From the NCBI GenBank assembly GCA_050013075.1, contig JBEKFZ010000033.1:1-40565 (forward strand): a stretch of DNA of 40,565 nucleotides, in the 5' to 3' direction. Source of the stretch: JBEKIK01 sp050013075. GTDB lineage: Bacteria > Planctomycetota > Planctomycetia > Pirellulales > Thermoguttaceae. Below, one piece after another: positions 17,001-22,531 of this stretch. Every line of letters starts with the position of its first letter. Position 1 is the stretch's first letter. The notes under the pieces are model-generated. The model saw nothing but the letters and a program-made list of their open reading frames with translations, had not been told where the DNA came from and made no database searches. Position numbers and translations under genes: made by a program.

Positions 17001-18725
17001 GTGCCGACGTTATTCGTAATTCGGGGTATGGATCAGGGCGCCCGATTCGAACTCGAGGGACCGATGATCCGCATCGGGCGCGACGCCTCGAACAACGTCC
17101 AATTGCACGACACCGAGGTCTCCCGGCATCATGTCGAAATACGCTGCCTGGACAATGCATTTACCATCTCGGACCTGAACAGTTCCAACGGCACTTATGT
17201 CAACGGCCAGCGGATCAAGCAGTACCGGCTCAACAGCGGCGATCAATTACAGATGGGCAGCACGCTGATGCTCTTTACCGGACCGAGCGAAGAGACCGAG
17301 GAAGACCTGGCCAAAGCGGTCGATATCGGTCCGCCCAAGGAACAGGACGAAGGTTCCCGGATCGTTCATGCCGTGAGCCAGGAAGAAGGCAGCCGGATAC
17401 TGGATTTTCAAGCCGAAATGCCGCAGAACTCCTGGCTGGCCCGGGCGCGGAGCAATTTGCAAATAATGTACCGCACGGCACTGGCCGTGAGCCACACGTT
17501 GGACATCGACCAGCTTTTACAGCGGATCATGGAGTTGATTTTTGAATGGGTGGAGGCCGATCGGGGGTGCATCATGCTAATGGACCCGGCGACGAAACTG
17601 TTGCAGCCCCGGGTGCATCGAACTCGCCAAGGAGTGCGCTCCGAGGAAAAAATCACCATCAGTAAAACCATTCTGGATTACGTTATCGAGCGCAACGAAG
17701 GCGTGATCACCAGCGACGCACGCATGGACGACCGCTGGAATCCAGCCGGCAGTATCTTGCAGATGGGCATCCGCGAGGCGATTTGCGTGCCCATGCAGGG
17801 GCGTTACGACATGGTGGGCGCGATCTATATCGACACTTCGATTAGCGCACAACAATACATTAAAAAAGGCGGCGTGGCGAAATTCACCGAAGACCATTTG
17901 AAATTGATGATTGCCATCGGGCACCAGGCGGCCCTGGCCGTGGAAGATACGCGATATTACTCGGCCATGGTCCAGGCCGAACGCCTGGCCGCCGTGGGAC
18001 AAACCATCGCCACGCTCTCGCATCATATAAAAAACATCCTGCAGGGCATCCGCGGGGGGAGTTACCTGATCGAAATGGGACTCTCGGAACACGACGAGGA
18101 AGTGGTGGGCAAGGGTTGGAAAATTGTCGATAAAAACCAAAACAAAATCTCCTCCCTGGTAATGGACATGCTCACCTTCAGCAAGGAACGCGAGCCGGAC
18201 TTGACCGTTTCGAATATTAATACCGCCGTAAACGAAGTAATCGAATTGATGAACGTTCGCGCGGAGGAGTTTCAGGTTCAGCTCAAGTGGCAGCCCGCCG
18301 AAGTCATGCCGGATTTGATTTTCGATCCGGAGGGCATTCACCGCGCGGTCCTCAACGTGGTGACCAACGCCATCGACGCCGTGTCGGAAAAACAGCCGCC
18401 CGGCCGAGTGTCGGTCCGCACGGAGTACGATCCCCAAAACGCCAAGGCGCGGATCATCGTGGAGGACGACGGGCCGGGCATTCCCGTGGATCAAATGGAT
18501 TATCTCTTCAGCCCGTTCGTATCATCGAAAAAGAGCCGGGGCACCGGATTGGGATTGCCGGTAAGTCAAAAAATCCTCCGCGAACACGGCGGTCAGATCC
18601 AAGTCCACAGCGAACCCGGCCGCGGCGCCCGCTTCGTGCTGGAAATTCCCGCCGTGTTGCCCCCGCCTCAGCAAAACGACAATGGAATGACTATCCACTC
18701 CGTTGAGAAAAAGGATGAAGGATGA
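17001..18725 (+). CDS. FHA-GAF sensor histidine kinase
   Basis: Cytoplasmic histidine kinase of 574 residues without membrane segments. An FHA domain (about 4-90; IRIGRDASNNVQLHD, VSRHHVEI, NSSNGTYVNG) should bind phosphothreonine. A GAF domain follows (about 165-325; LLQRIMELIFEWVEADRGCIML ... DMVGAIYIDT). The dimerisation/phosphoacceptor region is SHHIKNILQGI (His341/342). The ATPase domain has the N box NVVTNAIDAV (N456), DDGPGIP and GTGLGLPVSQK. The GTG at 17001 follows GGGAG and begins directly before the FHA strand; the open frame to 16953 adds 16 residues with no similarity. Input and output are unknown; the upstream receiver protein is the obvious partner. Confidence 0.9.
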   Translation: MPTLFVIRGMDQGARFELEGPMIRIGRDASNNVQLHDTEVSRHHVEIRCLDNAFTISDLNSSNGTYVNGQRIKQYRLNSGDQLQMGSTLMLFTGPSEETEEDLAKAVDIGPPKEQDEGSRIVHAVSQEEGSRILDFQAEMPQNSWLARARSNLQIMYRTALAVSHTLDIDQLLQRIMELIFEWVEADRGCIMLMDPATKLLQPRVHRTRQGVRSEEKITISKTILDYVIERNEGVITSDARMDDRWNPAGSILQMGIREAICVPMQGRYDMVGAIYIDTSISAQQYIKKGGVAKFTEDHLKLMIAIGHQAALAVEDTRYYSAMVQAERLAAVGQTIATLSHHIKNILQGIRGGSYLIEMGLSEHDEEVVGKGWKIVDKNQNKISSLVMDMLTFSKEREPDLTVSNINTAVNEVIELMNVRAEEFQVQLKWQPAEVMPDLIFDPEGIHRAVLNVVTNAIDAVSEKQPPGRVSVRTEYDPQNAKARIIVEDDGPGIPVDQMDYLFSPFVSSKKSRGTGLGLPVSQKILREHGGQIQVHSEPGRGARFVLEIPAVLPPPQQNDNGMTIHSVEKKDEG

Positions 18726-18800
18726 GAGATGAAGGATGAGAGGGAAGGCAAAAGGATGGCAGCAAATTCCACGAATTCCAGCGGCAGATTTCTCAATAAT

Positions 18801-18832
18801 TATGTATGCTGTCCCCGGAAATCCGGAAATCG
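18801..18832 (+). repeat. Left copy of the inverted repeat flanking the retron
   Basis: A 32-bp sequence with core TGTCCCCGGAAATCCGGAAA. It matches 28 of 32 bases with the inverted sequence at 21025-21056 on the other side of the retron. Nineteen bases (18802-18820) are also exactly inverted at 21623-21641. It lies 49 bases past the RT stop codon. Confidence 0.75.
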
Positions 18833-18880
18833 GTTTTTAAGTGAAGAATCTAACAGGATCACAATTTTGCATTATTTTTA

Positions 18881-19864
18881 TTATTTAGTTGTCAATTTTA
18901 CTAAGCATTTCTTTGTTTCTAAAAAACCTCGATTTATTGCTTCTTGGTGCACATTATTCCATTTAATTGCTCGAAACTTCCGAATAAGTATTCGCCTTCT
19001 ATTTGGATTTACCCAGCAAATAAATTGAATGCGTCCCCAGATTTGATTTTGTGTATAATAAGGACCTTGAAAATCGTTACCTAATGCCAAATGTGCAGCA
19101 TCAGCAAGTTGCCTTTCTAATTCGACTAGATATTCATTACGAACATCAGGATGCCCATGACTTACACGAATTTTAGTTATAGGGATTCCATCAGATAGAC
19201 GGCCGAAACTATGTTTCTTTGGATTTATTAGAAATCCATGGTCATGTAAAATCTTTTCAACCAATTTCGAAAAGCCACTCTTTTGCAGATTATATTGTCC
19301 CGAAATTGTCAAATCATCTACATATCTGGTATAATTCAGATTAGACTTTCTGCATGCGGCACCTATTCTCATATCAATCGGACGCATTATTTGATCAGCC
19401 AGGATTGGGCTAGTAATTAGTCCAAGAGCAAGATGGTATTGATATGTACAAAGTTTTGTGCAAATCCTAGCTACATCAGGTGCACATTGAAATGTTTTCA
19501 CAAATAATCTGTAAACCCTATTATGACTAATACTAGGGTAAAAATTAGATATGTCAGTGGTAAATACGAAGGTTGATTTAAGGTGTGGTTCTACATTTGA
19601 CTTTATGTGTCGACCCCTAATACCACCATGACTGTAATCTGATAATGGCAGAGCAGGCATTAATATTTTACAGAGCATCCTTGATTGTAATTGACGAAGT
19701 ATACCCTGAATATTAATGACTTCCCGTCTCTTTTCTGGCTTTGCAGGGTCAAGAAGTATTAACTTTTCACACCATCGATTAGGATCTTTGACTACATCTT
19801 CTAGTACTTTAATCGAAACTCCCAGTCGGATAGCCAGATGTTTTACTTGTCGGATGCGGAGCAT
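18881..19864 (-). CDS. Retron-type reverse transcriptase
   Basis: A 327-residue reverse transcriptase, the size of retron RTs. In order: a retron-like NVEPH (90-94, the NAxxH position); TTDISNFYPSI with catalytic D104; GLITSP (148-153, replacing the common PQGxxTSP); YTRYVDDLTIS with catalytic D183 and D184; NPKKH (214-218); ITK at 229-231 where most retron RTs have VTG; and IWGRIQFICWVNPNRRR in the thumb. It should prime from the 2'-OH of a guanosine in the adjacent ncRNA and copy its msd part into a branched RNA-DNA molecule. The ATG overlaps the HTH gene by 22 bases with no strong ribosome site, suggesting translational coupling. Base composition is clearly AT-richer than the neighbours, a sign of transfer. 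Confidence 0.93.
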   Translation of the reverse strand: MLRIRQVKHLAIRLGVSIKVLEDVVKDPNRWCEKLILLDPAKPEKRREVINIQGILRQLQSRMLCKILMPALPLSDYSHGGIRGRHIKSNVEPHLKSTFVFTTDISNFYPSISHNRVYRLFVKTFQCAPDVARICTKLCTYQYHLALGLITSPILADQIMRPIDMRIGAACRKSNLNYTRYVDDLTISGQYNLQKSGFSKLVEKILHDHGFLINPKKHSFGRLSDGIPITKIRVSHGHPDVRNEYLVELERQLADAAHLALGNDFQGPYYTQNQIWGRIQFICWVNPNRRRILIRKFRAIKWNNVHQEAINRGFLETKKCLVKLTTK

Positions 19865-20178
19865 AGACGAGATTCTTTGTTTTTACGAGTAACCAATGCG
19901 TCTATTTGCCCTTGCCAAGCCTTGGACAATTCAGCCATCGGTTTGCGTATAGCTTTCGGAAGTCTATTAGGATCTCCATGAAGACACCATGCTAATACGT
20001 ACAGATCCACATCCCAAAGTTCTCGAAAGCGATCCAATAATGCAGGCGATGGAATAGATTTGTTTTTTTCAATATTACAGAGATGTACACACGAAATACC
20101 AAGATGTTCTGCAGCAGCCCTTTGCGTAAGACCTAATGATTCACGAAGATGTCGCGCTGTCTTGCCTAAATATATCAT
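19843..20178 (-). CDS. XRE-family HTH protein of the retron operon
   Basis: A 111-residue protein whose first 60 residues form a Cro/C1-type helix-turn-helix (TARHLRESLGLTQRAAAEHLGISCVHLCNIEKNKSIPS). The remainder (LWDVDLYVLAWCLHGDPNRLPKAIRKPMAELSKAWQ) is helical and unassigned. The ATG at 20178 is preferred: GGAG is 6 bases upstream and the HTH then starts at once. The frame opens at a TTG (20238) overlapping the 81-aa gene. It lies between that gene and the RT gene, so it is a candidate repressor, antitoxin or effector of the retron. Retrons with HTH accessory proteins are known; which role applies here is open. Confidence 0.85.
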   Translation of the reverse strand: MIYLGKTARHLRESLGLTQRAAAEHLGISCVHLCNIEKNKSIPSPALLDRFRELWDVDLYVLAWCLHGDPNRLPKAIRKPMAELSKAWQGQIDALVTRKNKESRLCSASDK

Positions 20179-20215
20179 AAATGGCTCCGCCAGTGATTGT
20201 TGGTTTTGGGAAGTT

Positions 20216-20461
20216 TTAGAGGTCGCTACAACCCTCAATTAAAAGAGCAGCTTTGGCTGTTAATGATACCGCCATTTTTATGTTAGGTGGATCACAGTCA
20301 AGACACTCCGTTACTTGACGTTCAAGCGAGTCTAAAACTTCCCAAGTTGTTTCACCTGGATCTCCACCGATATGAAGTCTGCCCCAAAACTCGATAGTTA
20401 GGCGGCGTTCTTCATTGATCTTTGAATTATCCAGCGACGTTTGGGTACAATGAGTATTCAT
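20216..20461 (-). CDS. 81-aa protein of unknown family, first gene of the retron operon
   Basis: I do not recognise this protein. It is 81 residues, soluble, with a central strand-rich part (RRLTIEFWGRLHIGGDPGETTWEVLDSLERQVTECL) and a C-terminal hydrophobic helix (KMAVSLTAKAALLI). The ATG at 20461 has AGGAG 8 bases upstream, and that ribosome site lies inside the a2 repeat of the retron ncRNA. Downstream the HTH and RT genes follow with overlaps or a short gap, so all three should be one transcript unit. It could be a toxin, an antitoxin or an RT cofactor. Confidence 0.72.
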   Translation of the reverse strand: MNTHCTQTSLDNSKINEERRLTIEFWGRLHIGGDPGETTWEVLDSLERQVTECLDCDPPNIKMAVSLTAKAALLIEGCSDL

Positions 20462-20466
20462 TGCAA

Positions 20467-20740
20467 TTTCTCCTATGGGTTTAAAACATGGGTCTCACTA
20501 TGAGTCCCAACCACTGCAACACAACATTTAATGCATAAGACAGAGCAGTAATAAAAGTATTAAGCACTGTCAGCATCGAGTAGCCGAGCCCATGTATTGA
20601 GCCACGACTGCAAAGATGTGATGCAGCCCACACTCTCCCGACACCGTGCTACGAGGCCATATGCCGGGTATTTGTGGCGACGTCCAAAGACGCCGTTTCA
20701 CGCCCTTACGGGCAGCACATTTCTGTGCGCATAGGAGAAA
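20467..20740 (-). ncRNA. Predicted retron ncRNA (msr-msd) with a1/a2 repeats
   Basis: Read on the minus strand. It begins with a1, TTTCTCCTATG (20740-20730), and ends with a2, CATAGGAGAAA (20477-20467), perfect 11-bp complements that two G-U pairs may lengthen. After a1 come three short stem-loops typical of msr: 20728-20715 (GCACA/TGTGC), 20713-20702 (GCCC/GGGC) and 20694-20676 (GGCGTC stem with a TTTG loop). A CCACA/TGTGG-closed hairpin spans 20677-20628. The msd-like stem pairs 20595-20586 with 20496-20486 (10 bp, one bulged A). It encloses an inner hairpin with GACAG/CTGTC and ATGC/GCAT arms (20576-20531). The branching G is probably at or next to the end of a1 (20730 or 20728). All pairings were found by eye. 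Confidence 0.85.
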
Positions 20741-20756
20741 CCCTAAGTCAGATGAC

Positions 20757-20785
20757 ATTAAACTATGACTTTAATTTTAAGTCAA
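20757..20785 (-). promoter_or_regulatory. Promoter of the retron ncRNA and operon
   Basis: On the minus strand TTGACT (20785-20780), a 17-base spacer, and TTTAAT (20762-20757), five of six matches to each consensus box. Transcription would start near 20750, about 10 bases before a1, which is where a retron ncRNA should begin. Confidence 0.75.
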
Positions 20786-21258
20786 GCCCATTTTTCAAGC
20801 TATCACAAAAAAAATTGAAAAGCGAAGGATATTATTTCATATTCTAGAGCTTTGATAATATAGTTAATATAAATAGCATAGCTGATTAGGAGTTAATGAT
20901 TATTCTTATTTCATATCTTTTTTCATATCTTTGCATCTTGAGCGGGTACTGCTGCCGACCCGCTGTGTGCCGATTCTGGCTCGCCCAGCAGTGTATTCCT
21001 TGCCCACTTTCTATTGCCCACCGCCGAATTCCGGAATTCCGGAGACAGAATACATAACTCTTGACATAATTTAGCGATTTTGCCAGGTTGGCTGCATGGC
21101 ACTATTGACGCGGGTGCCATGCTCCACGCGGAGCGTGGGCATGTTTGAAGACAGGAGCAAGAACCATTTGTCGTGGGTTTTCTATATTACAATTCTCGCC
21201 TCTCCCCATCTAGCCGCCAGCCGCCAAACACGGACGCCCGCATGCGTTCAAACGGTGG
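20786..21258. other. AT-rich flank with palindromes
   Basis: No gene is supported here. The first 140 bases are very AT-rich. An AGCGGGT/ACCCGCT hairpin lies near 20940, within a stretch bounded by TACTGCTG and CAGCAGTGTA, and the right flanking repeat is at 21025-21056. At 21118-21143 is CATGCTCCACGC-GGA-GCGTGGGCATG, a relative of the palindromes at 2000 and 16.8 kb. Confidence 0.5.
21025..21056 (-). repeat. Right copy of the inverted repeat flanking the retron
   Basis: Read on the minus strand this 32-bp sequence differs from the left copy (18801-18832) at only four positions. It lies about 240 bases upstream of the retron promoter. The two copies enclose about 2.25 kb that contains the ncRNA and all three retron genes. 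Confidence 0.75.
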
Positions 21259-21287
21259 TTGACTAGAGTAGATTATGGGGGTAAACT
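21259..21287 (+). promoter_or_regulatory. Possible promoter of the antitoxin gene
   Basis: TTGACT (21259-21264), 17-base spacer, TAAACT (21282-21287, four of six). It lies 39 bases upstream of the antitoxin ATG. Predicted by eye. Confidence 0.45.
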
Positions 21288-21326
21288 TATACATGGAGTT
21301 AGTCCGTAGAGGAAGGACGTATTTTT

Positions 21327-21563
21327 ATGGCCACCGCCAATCTCACCATTCAAGTTAGCGAAGAAGCGGCAAAGGCCTTTAAGCAAGTCTCGCCGGAAGA
21401 TCAGCGCAAAATCCAATTGTTGCTTGATCTTCGTTTGCGAGATCTGACCATTTCGCCTCTTCCGCGAAAATCTCTTCAGGCCGTCTTAGACGAGATCGGC
21501 AAAAACGCCGCCGCGCGTGGGCTGACGCCGGCCGGTTTGGAGTCGATGCTGAATGACGACTGA
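21327..21563 (+). CDS. Putative antitoxin paired with a broken PIN toxin
   Basis: A 78-residue soluble protein. The N-terminal MATANLTIQVSEEAAKAFKQVSPEDQRKIQLLLDL and the C-terminal LQAVLDEIGKNAAARGLTPAGLESMLND are typical of small planctomycete and cyanobacterial antitoxins encoded before PIN toxins. Its stop codon overlaps the start of the PIN frame, as in an intact operon. AAGGA lies upstream of the ATG. Since the toxin is truncated, this gene is now probably an orphan that may still bind other PIN toxins. Confidence 0.75.
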   Translation: MATANLTIQVSEEAAKAFKQVSPEDQRKIQLLLDLRLRDLTISPLPRKSLQAVLDEIGKNAAARGLTPAGLESMLNDD

Positions 21564-21705
21564 CTTGCGATTGGTGTTTGACACCAACGTCGCCATCAGC
21601 GCCATGCTCTTGCCGCTTTCGATTCCGGGGACAGCATACATCCACTCATGGCTCAGAAGCAAGTTCACCGATCTCCTATCACTTGCCACTATCGCCCCTG
21701 CGTGA
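21553..21705 (+). pseudogene. PIN-domain toxin truncated by a repeat insertion
   Basis: The ATG at 21553 overlaps the antitoxin gene by 11 bases. The first 22 residues (TDLRLVFDTNVAISAMLLPL) are the classic start of a PIN toxin, with the first catalytic Asp in FDTNV. Similarity stops at about 21620, where the TTCCGGGGACAGCATACAT repeat begins. The frame then runs through unrelated sequence to a TGA at 21703. No other part of the PIN domain is found downstream before the next gene, so most of the toxin was lost. Confidence 0.75.
21622..21641 (-). repeat. Third copy of the retron-flanking repeat
   Basis: Nineteen bases (21623-21641) are the exact inverse complement of 18802-18820. It interrupts the PIN toxin frame. 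It has the same orientation as the right flanking copy at 21025. Confidence 0.75.
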
Positions 21706-21741
21706 TAGTATTTTTGTAGTCTTTTTGGAAAGGGACGCGAC

Positions 21742-22407
21742 ATGGGACAATATCAGGTGGCGATAATTTCCCGGCCTTTGGATTGGAAACCGGCGTGCCC
21801 GGACGATGTACCGTTGGAATTGGACGGTCCCGTGGCGGTGCTGGGCCAGTGGGACGATCTTTTCGAGGCGGTGGCTCGGGCGATCGAGCACAACCAGAGC
21901 GACGAGGCATTGCGGCGCGGGCGCTGGGCGGTAGTGGTCGAACCCGGGAGTCTAGGCCGCGTCTGGCCCGCCGCACGGCTTTGCACGCCGCTTACCTACA
22001 AAGTGACTGCCATCTGGTGGCCCGACGGCTGGGAACCGAAAACGCCCCTGGACGTGCCCAATTGCGTGTGGCAATCGCAAGGGCGGAAAGGGGGCCAGTG
22101 GTTATCCTACCAGCAGGCGGAAGATACTATCCGCGGTCTGAATCAGCAGTGTCTTGATAATCCATCCACCACCTGGTACGTGATAATGGCCGTGGAAAAC
22201 GAGGCTCTGTCGCACACGATTTCCTACGATCCTTCCGGCACGGAAACCACGGTCGAGGTGCGGCGAATACACGTCATCCGTCCAAAAGAAGGCGGCCGCG
22301 GCGACTGTGCTCACTGTCCGGCCCGCGATTTTCAATGTGCCAAGGCCGACTGGACCAGCCAGGTCCAAACCGTTACCGCCACGCATAGCCGGGCGTTTGG
22401 CGAATAA
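21742..22407 (+). CDS. Hypothetical protein with a C-terminal Cys cluster
   Basis: I do not recognise this 221-residue protein. It is soluble, without a signal peptide. Trp and Pro are frequent (IWWPDGWEPKTPLDVPNCVW). Near the C-terminus is a CAHCPARDFQC motif (about residues 195-205) that could bind a metal. Composition and GC match the host, so it is probably a native gene. An AAGGGA sequence lies about 9 bases before the ATG. It is not in an operon. Confidence 0.7.
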   Translation: MGQYQVAIISRPLDWKPACPDDVPLELDGPVAVLGQWDDLFEAVARAIEHNQSDEALRRGRWAVVVEPGSLGRVWPAARLCTPLTYKVTAIWWPDGWEPKTPLDVPNCVWQSQGRKGGQWLSYQQAEDTIRGLNQQCLDNPSTTWYVIMAVENEALSHTISYDPSGTETTVEVRRIHVIRPKEGGRGDCAHCPARDFQCAKADWTSQVQTVTATHSRAFGE

Positions 22408-22442
22408 TAAAACGGGAATCTAATCCGCAATCCAAGCAATCT

Positions 22443-22531
22443 GTAGGGTGCGTGAAACGCACCGTTTTCTAGTGATTATTGTACATTTCATGCACCGTAT
22501 AGCAGAATGTGGTGCGTTTCACACACCCTAC
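22443..22531. repeat. Inverted-repeat element GTAGGGTGCGTGAAACGCACC (copy at 22.4 kb)
   Basis: Arms at 22443-22464 and 22511-22531 are nearly perfect inverted complements 46 bases apart. The last base touches the stop codon of the leftward BNR_4 gene, so the element may also shape its 3' end. Other copies are at 37310-37367 and, decayed, at 9878-9927. Confidence 0.75.

Noticed and set aside
18881..19864. RT as part of a group II intron or diversity-generating retroelement
   Set aside because: No maturase or intron structures, no template/variable repeat pair is seen, and the adjacent ncRNA with a1/a2 repeats fits a retron.
20570..20758. 62-codon open frame on the minus strand
   Set aside because: It lies entirely within the predicted retron ncRNA and promoter region and has protein-unlike composition; the a1/a2 and stem structure explains the sequence better.
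20923..21120. 65-codon minus-strand frame beside the retron
   Set aside because: It spans palindromes and the flanking inverted repeat; no ribosome site or protein-like pattern.
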